Made by a program: the position numbers and the translations under genes | Source of the DNA: Iamia sp038233075 | Lineage (GTDB): Bacteria > Actinomycetota > Acidimicrobiia > Acidimicrobiales > Iamiaceae | Direction of reading: 5' to 3' | DNA: 64,000 bases | Assembly (NCBI GenBank): GCA_038233075.1 | Contig: JBBSMQ010000017.1 | Location: 16,601-80,600, forward strand | In this document: positions 41,761-52,292 of the stretch, one piece after another | How positions within the stretch are numbered: the stretch's first letter is position 1 | Layout: each line of letters starts with the position of its first letter | The notes under the pieces: model-generated | The model's database searches: none | The model's input: only the letters and a program-made list of their open reading frames with translations | What the model was told of the DNA's origin: nothing

Positions 41761-43317
41761 ATGGAGATCCAGAGCATCGCCGACATCGTGCGGGTGCACC
41801 GCGAGCAGCGACCCGACGCGGTGGCCATCGTGCACGGCGAGCGCGAGCTGACCTGGCGCGAGCTCGATGAGGCCAGCAGCCGTATGGCCAACGCCATGGT
41901 GGACGCCGGTGTCGGTGCCGGTGACCGCATCGCCCGGATCGAGAAGAACGCGCCCGACTACTTCCTGCTGGCGTTCGCGGCAGCGAAGATCGGGGCCGTC
42001 CTGGTCGACGTCAACTGGCGCCTGGCCCCGCCCGAGAAGCGCCAGATCGTCGACGACTCCGGCGCCCGGCTGCTGTTCCTCGGGGCCGACTCGGCCGGCG
42101 ACCGGGAGACGATCGAGTCCGGGGCCGACAGCATCGAGGCCACCATCGGGTTGGGCGGCGAGGTCGGCGACCTGCCCTCGCTGGAGGGCTGGTCATCGGG
42201 CCACGGGGTCGACGACCCGGGGACCGAGAGCACGCCCGAGGACGTCTGCCTCCAGCTCTACACCTCGGGCACGACCGGTCTCCCCAAGGGCGTGATGCTG
42301 AGCAACGCCAACCTGTTCTCCTTCATCGACGAGGTACCCAAGCGGTGGGAGTTCACCCCCCATTCGGTCTCCCACGTGGTGATGCCGACCTTCCACATCG
42401 CCGGCTCGGGGTGGGGCCTCCTGACCCTGGCCATGGGGTCGCGCATGGTCCTCGACCGCGATGTCGACCCCGAAGCCATCCTGCGCGAGATCGAGGAGCA
42501 CGGCATCACCCACGCCATCTACGTGCCCGCCGTGCTCGCCTTCCTCCAAATCGTGCCCACCGCCGGTGACCACGACCTGAGCTCGATGGAGCTGGTCGCC
42601 TACGGCGCCGCCCCCATCACCGAAGACGTGCTCAGGGGTGCCATGAACCAGTTCGCGGGCACCAAGTTCGTCCAGGTCTACGGCCTGACCGAGACCACCG
42701 GTGCGGTGTTCGAGCTGCCGCCCGAGGACCACGACCCCGAGGGCCGCCCCGAGCTCCTGCGCTCGGCGGGCAAGCCCTATCCGTGGATCGAGATGCGCAT
42801 CGTCGGCGACGGCGGCGAGGAGGTGGCCGAGGGGGAGGTGGGCGAGCTGTGGGTCCGCGGCGTCCAGGTGATGGTCGGCTATTGGAACCGCCCGGAGGAG
42901 ACCGCCGCCGCGCTCGACGATGACGGCTGGTTCCGCACCGGGGACGCCGGCTACACCAAGGACGGCTACCTCTACCTCCACGACCGGGTGAAGGACATGA
43001 TCGTGTCCGGGGGCGAGAACGTGTACCCAGCCGAGGTCGAGAACGCGGTCATGGGGTGCCCCGGGGTGAACGACGTGGCCGTGATCGGCGTGCCCGACGA
43101 GAAGTGGGGCGAGGCGGTCAAGGCCATCGTCGTGGCCGACGACGATGGCGTCAGCGCCGAGGACGTCATCGCCTGGGCGCGGGAGCGCATCGCCGGGTAC
43201 AAGGTGCCCAAGAGCGTCGACTTCACCGACGAGCTGCCCCGCAACCCGTCGGGGAAGCTGCTCAAGAAGGATCTGCGGGCGCCGTACTGGGAGGGCCAGG
43301 AGCGCCAGATCGGCTGA
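41761..43317 (+). CDS. Long-chain acyl-CoA synthetase (FadD-like, AMP-binding)
   Basis: A 518-residue ANL-family enzyme. LQLYTSGTTGLPKGVMLSNANL is the P-loop motif, YGLTETTGAVFEL the second, and GWFRTGDAGYTKDGYLYLHDRVKDMIVSGGENVYPAEVE the hinge with the C-terminal domain. The catalytic Lys is in NPSGKLLKKDLR. It activates a carboxylic acid to its CoA thioester, possibly for the preceding reductase. GAGGAGAGACCC precedes ATG 41761. Substrate range is unknown. Confidence 0.92.
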   Translation: MEIQSIADIVRVHREQRPDAVAIVHGERELTWRELDEASSRMANAMVDAGVGAGDRIARIEKNAPDYFLLAFAAAKIGAVLVDVNWRLAPPEKRQIVDDSGARLLFLGADSAGDRETIESGADSIEATIGLGGEVGDLPSLEGWSSGHGVDDPGTESTPEDVCLQLYTSGTTGLPKGVMLSNANLFSFIDEVPKRWEFTPHSVSHVVMPTFHIAGSGWGLLTLAMGSRMVLDRDVDPEAILREIEEHGITHAIYVPAVLAFLQIVPTAGDHDLSSMELVAYGAAPITEDVLRGAMNQFAGTKFVQVYGLTETTGAVFELPPEDHDPEGRPELLRSAGKPYPWIEMRIVGDGGEEVAEGEVGELWVRGVQVMVGYWNRPEETAAALDDDGWFRTGDAGYTKDGYLYLHDRVKDMIVSGGENVYPAEVENAVMGCPGVNDVAVIGVPDEKWGEAVKAIVVADDDGVSAEDVIAWARERIAGYKVPKSVDFTDELPRNPSGKLLKKDLRAPYWEGQERQIG

Positions 43318-43330
43318 CGGCGGGCCGCGT

Positions 43331-45166
<1,836 letters not shown>

Positions 45167-45258
45167 GGGCGCTGGTGGGCTCCGTCGTCCGTGGTGCAGG
45201 TGCGCCTGTCGCCCTCGCCGGCGGTCGGCCGACGTTCTCGCAGGCTCAGTGCAGCATC

Positions 45259-45993
45259 CTAGAAGGGGCGGTCTCCGACGATGGTCACGCGCTCCATGCG
45301 CCGGTAGGCGGGGAGGAAGTCGGTGGTGGCGCTGTGCTGCACGGCCCGGTTGTCCCACATGACGAAGGTGTCGGGTCGCCAGCGGAGCCGCATCTGCACG
45401 CTCGGGTCCATGATCGCCCGCTCCAGGTGGCGCAGGATCCGGTCGCTCTCCTCGGGCTCCACGTCGTCGACGTGGGACGTGAAGCCGATGTTGGTGTAGA
45501 TGCCCCCCGCTCCGGTCTCGGGGTGGGTGCGGATCACCGGGTGGTGCTGGGGCGGGTACTCCTCGCGCATCGCCTCCCGCTCCTCGGGCTTCACGCGGGC
45601 CCCGAAGACCCGGGCGTAGTCGTGGGTGGCGGTGAGGCCCTCGACGGTCTCCTTCCACTCGTCGGACAGACGCTCGTAGGCCGCGGTGGCATCGGCGAAG
45701 CAGGTGTCGCCCCCGACGGCGGGGACGTCGCGCCCCCGCAGGATGGAGCCCATCGACGGCTCGGCCCGCCAGGTGACGTCGGAGTGCCACCCCGCGGCCA
45801 CGAAGGTCTTGCCGGTGTCGCCCCCGGCCTCGAGCAGCACGATCTCGGGGTAGCCGTCGATGCCCTCGGTGAAGGGGTGCACCTCGAGCTCGGCGATGGT
45901 GTCGTCGTCGACGTCGGCCATGGCGAAGCCCGAGACCTCGGCGCCGAGCGTCCCGGTGATGGGGTGGGCCTGGACCGCTGTGCGCGTTGCCAT
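45259..45993 (-). CDS. TauD/TfdA-type Fe(II)/2-oxoglutarate dioxygenase, internally shortened
   Basis: A 244-residue dioxygenase. The iron ligands HxD are in AAGWHSDVTW and the distal His in DNRAVQHSATTDF; the 2-oxoglutarate arginine is in RRMERVTIVG. Compared with TauD proteins (about 280 residues), the N-terminal part PITGTLGAEVSG..DDTIAEL joins directly to EVHPFTEGIDGYPEIV, skipping the usual strand with the RDQ-type motif: about 38 residues appear missing in frame. ATG 45993 has GAGAGGTGGAG upstream. Substrate unknown. Confidence 0.83.
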   Translation of the reverse strand: MATRTAVQAHPITGTLGAEVSGFAMADVDDDTIAELEVHPFTEGIDGYPEIVLLEAGGDTGKTFVAAGWHSDVTWRAEPSMGSILRGRDVPAVGGDTCFADATAAYERLSDEWKETVEGLTATHDYARVFGARVKPEEREAMREEYPPQHHPVIRTHPETGAGGIYTNIGFTSHVDDVEPEESDRILRHLERAIMDPSVQMRLRWRPDTFVMWDNRAVQHSATTDFLPAYRRMERVTIVGDRPF

Positions 45994-46097
45994 CGTCTCC
46001 ACCTCTCGTCTGGTCGACCCATGGTGCCATGACCATCAAGACCTTGGACGGGTGATGCCGCATGGGGCGTCCACGCGTCCAAGGCTCGATCAGGTCG

Positions 46098-46103
46098 TAC
46101 CAT
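46098..46103 (+). promoter_or_regulatory. -10 box (TACCAT), leaderless start
   Basis: TACCAT is 7 nt before ATG 46111; no Shine-Dalgarno is present in the 117-bp divergent gap. Confidence 0.5.
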
Positions 46104-46110
46104 CGCGCCC

Positions 46111-48264
46111 ATGTCGATCGCCATCACTGAGGACCACCTGTCACTGGCCGGGACGGCGTCGGACTTCCTGCACAAGCACGAGGCTCGGGCCGCGTCCCGG
46201 GCCCTGTTGGAGGCCCCCGAGGAGACCGCGCCCCCCTTCTGGGACGACCTCGGCGCGCTGGGGTGGCCCGGCCTGCACGTGCCCGAGGACCACGGCGGGT
46301 CCGGCTTCGGACTGCCCGAGCTGGTGATCGTGGTCGAGGCGCTGGGCCGGGCGGTGGCCCCCGGCCCCTTCGTGCCCACCGCCGTCGTCAGTGCCACCCT
46401 CGTCGCCGCCGGCCCCGAGGCGACCGCGGCGCGCCTGCTGCCCGGCCTGGCCGACGGATCGACCTTCGGCGGGATCGCCCTCGGCGGCGACGTCGAGGTC
46501 CGCGACGGGGTCGCCCACGGCTCCGCCGTCGTGCTCGGCGGCAGCCTGGCGCAGGTCGTCCTCGTGCCGGTAGACGACGACGTGGCCCTGATCGACATCA
46601 CCGTCGATGGGGTCGAGGTCGAGACGCCACCGAACCTCGACCCGACCCGTCGCACGGCACGGCTCACCCTCACCGACGCCACCGTCGAGATCCTGCCCGG
46701 GGCCCGGCGGGTGCTCACCGACCTGGCCCGGACGATCCTGGCGGCCGAGGCCGTCGGCATCGCCCGGGAGTGCACTGAGTCGGCCCGGGACTACGCCCAG
46801 GAACGCCAGCAGTTCGGGCGGCCCATCGGCACCTTCCAGGCCGTCAAGCACCACTGCGCCAACATGCTCGTCGCCGCCGAGCTGGCCACCGCTGCGGTGT
46901 GGGACGCGGCGCGGGCCGCGGCCGAGGGCGGCGACCAGCTGTCCCTGGCCGCGGCGATGGCCGCCACCCTCGCCCTGCCCGCCGCCGACCTGTGCGCCCA
47001 GCTCAACATCCAGGTCCACGGCGGCATCGCCTACACGTGGGAGCACGACGCCCACCTCTCCCTGCGCCGGGCCACCGCCCTCGCAGCCCTCGTCGACGTC
47101 GAGGCCGCCGCAGGCGAGATCACCGGCCTCACCCGTCGGGGCGTCAGCCGTCCTCCGTCGGTGGACCTGCCGCCCGAGGCCGAGGCCGTCCGCGACGAGG
47201 TGAGGGCCTTCGCGGACGGCATCGAGGACCTCGACCCCGACGCCCAGCGGACGGCCCTGATCGAGTCCGGCTACGTCATGCCCCACTGGCCGGCCCCGTG
47301 GGGTCGCGACGCCGGTGCGGTGGAGCAGCTGGTGATCGAGCAGGAGTTCGCGGGCGCCGGCATCGCTCGGCCCGCCTACGGCATCACCGGCTGGGTCATC
47401 CTCACGCTCATCCAGCACGCCACCGAGGACCAGGTCCGCCGGTGGGTCCTCCCTGCGCTGCGCCAGGACGTGATCTGGTGCCAGCTGTTCAGCGAGCCCG
47501 ACGCCGGCTCCGACGCCGCCGGGGTGACGACCCGGGCCACGCGGGTCGACGGCGGGTGGCTGGTGAACGGCCAGAAGATCTGGACCAGCGGTGCCCACCA
47601 GGCCCGGTTCGGCCTGGCCACGGTCCGCACCGACCCCGACGCTCCCAAGCACCAGGGCATCACCACCGTGGTGATCGACATGCATGCCGACGGGGTGGAG
47701 GTCCGGCCCCTGAAGATGCCGACCGGCGCGTCGGAGTTCAACGAGGTGTTCTTCGATGACGTGTTCATCCCCGACGGCGACGTGGTCGGACCGGTCGACG
47801 GCGGCTGGACCGTCGCCCGCGCCACCCTCGGCAACGAGAGCGTCAGCATCGGCGGGGGCCAGGGGGGCATGACCCTCCCGGGCTCGGCCCTCATCGCTCC
47901 CTACGACGAGCACCCGGAACGTCTGTCGGGCGGCGCCGGGCGGGTCGGGCGCTACATCGCCACCACCAAGGCGGCCACCGTCATGAACCTGCGCAGCGCC
48001 CAGCGGGCGGTGGGCGGCGGCGGACCCGGTCCCGAGGGCAACGTCGCCAAGCTGGTCCTGTCCGAGAACGGTCACGAGGCGGCGGCGGTGCTGGCCGAGC
48101 TCACCGGTCCCGACACCGCGTTCCTCGACGGGCAGGGAGCACTGACCGGCAACCTTGTGCTGATGCACCGGGCCATGTCGATCGCCGGCGGCACCTCGGA
48201 GATCAAGCGCAACCAGATCGGCGAGCGCATCCTCGGACTGCCCCGCGACCCGCTCATCCGCTGA
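46111..48264 (+). CDS. Two-domain acyl-CoA dehydrogenase (FadE34-like fusion)
   Basis: A 717-residue fusion of two acyl-CoA dehydrogenase units. The first (1-345) has WPGLHVPEDHGGSGFGLPELVIVVEALGRA and AQERQQFGRPIGTFQAVKHHCANM with VHGGIAYTWEHDAHLSLRR. The second (350-717) has GYVMPHWPAPWG, CQLFSEPDAGSDAAGVTT, VNGQKIWTSGAHQA and MSIAGGTSEIKRNQIGERILGLPR. The length and order match Mycobacterium FadE34, which oxidises the steroid side-chain CoA intermediate. Only one active site per fusion is expected. Divergent from the TauD-BVMO pair. Confidence 0.9.
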   Translation: MSIAITEDHLSLAGTASDFLHKHEARAASRALLEAPEETAPPFWDDLGALGWPGLHVPEDHGGSGFGLPELVIVVEALGRAVAPGPFVPTAVVSATLVAAGPEATAARLLPGLADGSTFGGIALGGDVEVRDGVAHGSAVVLGGSLAQVVLVPVDDDVALIDITVDGVEVETPPNLDPTRRTARLTLTDATVEILPGARRVLTDLARTILAAEAVGIARECTESARDYAQERQQFGRPIGTFQAVKHHCANMLVAAELATAAVWDAARAAAEGGDQLSLAAAMAATLALPAADLCAQLNIQVHGGIAYTWEHDAHLSLRRATALAALVDVEAAAGEITGLTRRGVSRPPSVDLPPEAEAVRDEVRAFADGIEDLDPDAQRTALIESGYVMPHWPAPWGRDAGAVEQLVIEQEFAGAGIARPAYGITGWVILTLIQHATEDQVRRWVLPALRQDVIWCQLFSEPDAGSDAAGVTTRATRVDGGWLVNGQKIWTSGAHQARFGLATVRTDPDAPKHQGITTVVIDMHADGVEVRPLKMPTGASEFNEVFFDDVFIPDGDVVGPVDGGWTVARATLGNESVSIGGGQGGMTLPGSALIAPYDEHPERLSGGAGRVGRYIATTKAATVMNLRSAQRAVGGGGPGPEGNVAKLVLSENGHEAAAVLAELTGPDTAFLDGQGALTGNLVLMHRAMSIAGGTSEIKRNQIGERILGLPRDPLIR

Positions 48265-48350
48265 GGGCCTGTCTCGCCGACGTCGGGGTGTGACCCCGTG
48301 CGAGCCTCGACCCACCGTGGGATCCTCGTCGCCGAACCAAGGAGGATGCG

Positions 48351-48434
48351 ATGCAGGCTGTGCGAGTCGTCCGCCACGGCCGTCCGGCGGAGGCGATCGA
48401 GCTCGGGGAGGTGCCGGTGCCGGACCCCGGCCCA
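48351..48434 (+). pseudogene. Zinc-type alcohol dehydrogenase (MDR) N-terminal fragment
   Basis: AAGGAGG precedes ATG 48351, and the first 27 codons read MQAVRVVRHGRPAEAIELGEVPVPDPG, the start of a medium-chain dehydrogenase/quinone oxidoreductase (GroES-like fold). The similarity ends abruptly where the broken PAS-GGDEF gene begins on the other strand, so the rest of the gene is lost. Confidence 0.65.
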
Positions 48435-49488
48435 TCGCCGACGGCGACCCCGACCGTGACGGTGACGTGGTGGGCGTGGTCACCGATGCGGACCGGACTG
48501 CTGTTGACCGCCGCCACCAGCCGGTCGGCCAGCACCTTGGCATCGGCGTGTGGTCGGACCCCGACCGGACCGACTGCTCCAGCCGGTGCCGGTTCGCCAG
48601 GCCGGTCAAGGGATCGTGGCTGGCGTGGTGGGCCAGCTCGGCCTCGCGACGCTTCTGGTCGCGGATGTCCCGGGCGAGCAAGACGATGCGGCCGATGCCG
48701 TCCTCGTCGTGGATCTCGGCGGCGACGGTGAGCGACAGGTCGACCGGGTCGCCATCGGCGTCGGCCAGGCGCACGTCGCCGCTCCAGCGGCCGTCGGCGA
48801 TGAGCGAGGGGCTGATCTCGTCGGCGTACCCACCGAAGAGCTGCTCGGTGAAGACATGGGTGCGGGGCTCCGACGCGAAGGCGGGGTCGGTCCGCTCGAG
48901 CATCGCGCTGGCGGCGGCGTTGAGGTACACGAGGCGCTCGTCTTCGAACACCGCGACGGCGTCGCGCGCCGACTCGACGATGTCGGCCAAGCGGTTCGCG
49001 TACTGCTCGGACCGGCGCAGCTCGTCGATGTCCTCGATGGACCCTACGAACCCGGCCATCTTGCCGTCGCCGTCGATGAGCAGCGACAGCGTCGACCTCA
49101 CCCAGCGAGAGGACCCGTCGACGTGTCGCACGCGGTCCTGCGCCGAGTACTCGCCGTCGTCCACCGTCTGCGCGGGGGCGGGATCCAACGGGATCGGAGT
49201 AGGCGATGACGCGCTCGACCATCTCGCCGGTGCGCAGGGCGACCAAGGCCGGGTGCTGATCGAGCGCGACGGGATGCTCGGCCTCATCACACATCGACCA
49301 GCCGTCCGGGAGGGGAGGTCCGCCCACCAGGGCTTCGTCGGCGACGCCCAGGTTGTGCTCGGCCTTCAGGGAGCCCACCACGGTGCCGTCGTGGCCGATC
49401 AACATGGTGCCCTCGCGAACTGCCAGCTCGACATCGCGGTAGAGGCGTCGTATCGCCGCCTCGACGTCCTTGCCCTCGCTCCCCACGG
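48433..49488 (-). pseudogene. PAS-PAS-GGDEF diguanylate cyclase remnant
   Basis: GTG 49488 (7 nt after -10 TACCGT at 49501-49496) opens MGSEGKDVEAAIRRLYRDVELAVREGTMLIGHDGTVVGSL. A shift at about 49200 moves to SAQDRVRHVDGSSRWVRSTLSLLIDGDGKMAGFVGSIEDIDELRRSEQ and a second PAS (IVESARDAVAVFEDERLVYLNAAASAMLER). The GGDEF domain begins HDPLTGLANRHRLEQ, then breaks and resumes in another frame as KVLADRLVAAVNSSPVRIGDHAHHVTVTVGVAVG. The segment with the GGDEF motif itself is missing and the end is cut at the alcohol dehydrogenase fragment. It cannot make cyclic-di-GMP. Confidence 0.75.
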
Positions 49489-49627
49489 TCAAGACGGTAT
49501 CTCGCGTCGGACCCGAGCCCCGATCACGCTGGCCCTGGTGAACCCTGTCGGCTTGGTGTCGGGTGGCCCCGCGGGGGTAGCGCCTCGGCCCGGCCATGGG
49601 CCCCGACCACATCGAGGAGGCCAAGGA

Positions 49628-50524
49628 GTGAGCGACCGAAGCGAGTCCTCACCCGGGTGGATGGTCGCGGCCAACTCGGCCGCAGGCTCGGTCGACGACA
49701 CCGAGCTGGGTCGGGCCGTCCTGCGCCTGGCCGGCGATGCGCCCGTCCACGTCCGCCGGACCGAGTCGCCCGATGACGTCGTGGGCCTGGCGCGCGAGCA
49801 CCCGGATCTGCGCCTGGTCGTCGTCGGAGGGGACGGGACCATCAGCTCAGCCGTCGACCGCCTCATCGACGCCGGCCTGGGCGACCGCCCGATCGGCCTC
49901 CTGCCGGGAGGGACAGGCAACGACTTCGTGCGGGCGATGGGGCTGCCGACCGAGGCGGCGGCGGCGGCCGACGGGCTCGTTCGAGGCCAGCCGATGCGGC
50001 TGTCGGCGTTGCGGGTCACCGGTCGGTACGGGGTCAACGCCTGCCATGTCGGCCTGGGAGCGGCTGCGGCGCGGACCGCGGCCGGGTGGAAGGAACGCTT
50101 GGGCCCCGTCGCCTACCCGCTCGGGGCCGCGGTCTCAGGCGCACGTCAGCCGGCCTGGAGGGCGACGATCACTGCTGACGGCGACCCGATCAGCTCGGGC
50201 GAGCTGCTCATGGCGGCCGTGGTCCTGGGCCGGACCATCGGCGGTGGCACCGAGCTGGCGCCGGAGTCCTCGGTCACCGACGGCGCCGCCGATCTGCTCG
50301 TGTCGGAGGGCACCTCGGCTGGCGCACGAGCCCGTCTCGGTGTCGCCCTGCTGCGTCAGGATCCGGGTCGGGGTGCGGGGACGACCCGCATCGGAGCCGC
50401 TCGCGTCCGCATCGAGAGCGAGGAGGCGATCCCGGTCAACCTCGACGGCGAAGACCTCGGCGACCACGACGATCTGTCCATCGAGGTGGTCGAGCGGGCC
50501 TGGACGGTCCTGGCCCCGGGCTGA
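49628..50524 (+). CDS. Diacylglycerol kinase-family lipid kinase
   Basis: A 298-residue DAGK catalytic-domain protein. VVVGGDGTISSAVDRLIDAGLG and IGLLPGGTGNDFVRAMGLP are the nucleotide-binding motifs (GGDG, GGTGND); VNLDGEDLGDHDDLSIEVVERAWTVLAPG is the C-terminal beta part. It phosphorylates a lipid such as diacylglycerol or sphingosine-like substrate. The GTG at 49628 follows AAGGA directly; a nearby ATG 13 codons later (MVAANSAAG) is an alternative start. It converges with the phospholipase D gene. Confidence 0.87.
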   Translation: MSDRSESSPGWMVAANSAAGSVDDTELGRAVLRLAGDAPVHVRRTESPDDVVGLAREHPDLRLVVVGGDGTISSAVDRLIDAGLGDRPIGLLPGGTGNDFVRAMGLPTEAAAAADGLVRGQPMRLSALRVTGRYGVNACHVGLGAAAARTAAGWKERLGPVAYPLGAAVSGARQPAWRATITADGDPISSGELLMAAVVLGRTIGGGTELAPESSVTDGAADLLVSEGTSAGARARLGVALLRQDPGRGAGTTRIGAARVRIESEEAIPVNLDGEDLGDHDDLSIEVVERAWTVLAPG

Positions 50525-50542
50525 GCGGGGACGGGTCTGCGG

Positions 50543-51727
50543 TCAGAGCAGGTCGGAGGCCGCCGACGAGACCGATTGGACCGCCCGACGCAACAGACCT
50601 CGCTCGGCCCAGTCCTCGGGATCGAGGTCGAGGGCCCGCTTGAGGTCGTCGTCGAAGTCGCGGTCGAGCTCGTCGACGATCTCGCGGTCGAAGATCGTCA
50701 TGATGACCTCGTCGTCCTCGGACATCGATCGGGAGTTGATGTTCGAGGACCCCACCACCGCGACCCGCCCGTCTGCGGTCATCACCTTGGCGTGCAGCAT
50801 CGAGGGCTCGAACACCCGCACCGACACCCCCTCTTCCAGCAGGAGGCGGTACTCCTTCTCGCCGGCCCACCGGACCAGGCTCTTGTCCGAGTGCTCCCCG
50901 GGGACCAGGACATCGATCTGGACACCCCGACGCGAGGCCTCGATGAGGTGCTCGATCACGTCGTCACCGGGGGTGAAGTAGGCGGTGGCGATGCGCACCC
51001 GCTGCTCCGCCCCGGCCAGCATCAGGTGGAAGGCGAGCGATGTCGCGCCGGGCCCGGTGCCGTCCCGATCGCCGATCACCTGGAGGGCCGAGGAGCCCGG
51101 GCGCGCCTGCGGCCGCAGGTCGTCGATCCCTGCGTCCAGGAGGGAGCGACCCGTCTCGGCCCAGTTCTGCAGGAAGGCGGCACGCAGCCCGTCGACCGCC
51201 GGTCCCTCGACGCGGTAGTGGGTGTCGCGCCACTCGTCGGGGCCGCGTGCGTCTCCCGTCCACTCGGCCGCGATCCCGACCCCGCCGGTGAAACCCACGG
51301 TGCCGTCGCAGACCAGGATCTTGCGGTGGGTGCGGTGAAGGGACTCGCCGAGGTCGACATCGCCGCTGACGGGTCGGAACCTCTCGACCTGGCATCCGAC
51401 ATCGGTCATGAGCTCGACGAGGCCGTCGTCCATCTGGCGGGCGCCGACGGCATCGAGCAGCACCCGCACGCGCACCCCGGCCTGGGCCCGGTCGGCCAGG
51501 GCGTGGGCGAAGGTCTCGGCGATCTCGCCGGTCCAGTAGACGAAGGTCAGGAAGTCGAGGGTTCGCTCGGCGGCGCGGATGGCCTCGAGCATGGCCGGGA
51601 AGATGCGGTCGCCGTTGCGGAGCACCGTCACCCGGTTGCCGTCCGACGCAGGGATGCCGAGGACCACCTCGAACGCTCGTCTCGGGTCCCAGCCGCCGTC
51701 GACGACTTCGTTGCCCTGTTCGGTCAT
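50543..51727 (-). CDS. Phospholipase D/cardiolipin synthase-family protein
   Basis: A 394-residue protein with two HKD motifs: HRTHRKILVCDGTVGFTGGVGIA and MLHAKVMTADGRVAVVGSSNINSRS. Each supplies the phosphohistidine nucleophile or acid for phosphatidyl transfer. DFLTFVYWTGEIAETFAHALADRAQAGVRVRVLLDAVGA is the preceding strand/helix unit. No N-terminal membrane helices, so it is a soluble or peripheral member rather than standard Cls. Its end-on partner is a lipid kinase, suggesting a phospholipid role. Confidence 0.88.
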   Translation of the reverse strand: MTEQGNEVVDGGWDPRRAFEVVLGIPASDGNRVTVLRNGDRIFPAMLEAIRAAERTLDFLTFVYWTGEIAETFAHALADRAQAGVRVRVLLDAVGARQMDDGLVELMTDVGCQVERFRPVSGDVDLGESLHRTHRKILVCDGTVGFTGGVGIAAEWTGDARGPDEWRDTHYRVEGPAVDGLRAAFLQNWAETGRSLLDAGIDDLRPQARPGSSALQVIGDRDGTGPGATSLAFHLMLAGAEQRVRIATAYFTPGDDVIEHLIEASRRGVQIDVLVPGEHSDKSLVRWAGEKEYRLLLEEGVSVRVFEPSMLHAKVMTADGRVAVVGSSNINSRSMSEDDEVIMTIFDREIVDELDRDFDDDLKRALDLDPEDWAERGLLRRAVQSVSSAASDLL

Positions 51728-51827
51728 CGTCGCATCCTCGCACCTCGTGGGCCTCGGCGGGAACGGCCGGCACTCCGCCGCCCGGCTCCCGACATCACCA
51801 CCAGCACGTCCTGCCGTGGAGTGAGCC

Positions 51828-52214
51828 TCAGGTCTCGTGGCGCTGCACCAGCTCGACGGTGTAGCCGTCGAGGTCGGTGAAGAACGCGACGGTCACAGGC
51901 CAGCGGTCGAGGCGCTCGGGGGCCATCGTCGAGACCGCGCCGGCGGCGAGTGCCCGTTCGTAGGTGGCCGCGCAGTCGTCGACGTTGAAGTAGATCTTCC
52001 ACAGGGCGAAGCCGTGGTCGATGGGCTGGCCGCCCTGGTAGCGCTCGGCCAGCTGGAGGCGGCCGCCGCCCTGGTCGGCGGCGAGGTGCGCCTCGTGCAC
52101 GTCGTCGATCTCGGTGCGCCCTTGCAGCACGAGGCCGATGGCCTCGGTGTAGAACCGGATGGAACGCTCGATGTCGCTCACGTAGATGCAGTACTGACCG
52201 ACCGTCGTCGCCAT
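51828..52214 (-). CDS. VOC-family (glyoxalase/extradiol-type) protein
   Basis: A 128-residue two-module VOC fold: GQYCIYVSDIERSIRFYTEAIGLVL, then HGFALWKIYFNVDDCAATYERALAAGA and VTVAFFTDLDGYTVELVQRHE. Metal-binding residues fit H/E in the paired strands, with the terminal E of VELVQ. Activity (lactoylglutathione lyase-like, dioxygenase or binding protein) cannot be told. Leaderless start at ATG 52214. Confidence 0.86.
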   Translation of the reverse strand: MATTVGQYCIYVSDIERSIRFYTEAIGLVLQGRTEIDDVHEAHLAADQGGGRLQLAERYQGGQPIDHGFALWKIYFNVDDCAATYERALAAGAVSTMAPERLDRWPVTVAFFTDLDGYTVELVQRHET

Positions 52215-52220
52215 GACGGC

Positions 52221-52226
52221 ACCCTA
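52221..52226 (-). promoter_or_regulatory. -10 box (TAGGGT on minus strand)
   Basis: Reads from 52226 to 52221, 6 nt before the VOC ATG at 52214. Confidence 0.5.
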
Positions 52227-52292
52227 GGGCATGGGGGCGACAGTTTCCGGATCCGTCTTGTCAGGTTGGGGGGTGGGTGGTAGACCAGCGGG

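Noticed and set aside
46141..49290. 1049-residue minus frame joining PAS domains to a long C-terminus
   Set aside because: From about 48560 it is the wrong frame of the GGDEF remnant, and then antisense to the acyl-CoA dehydrogenase.
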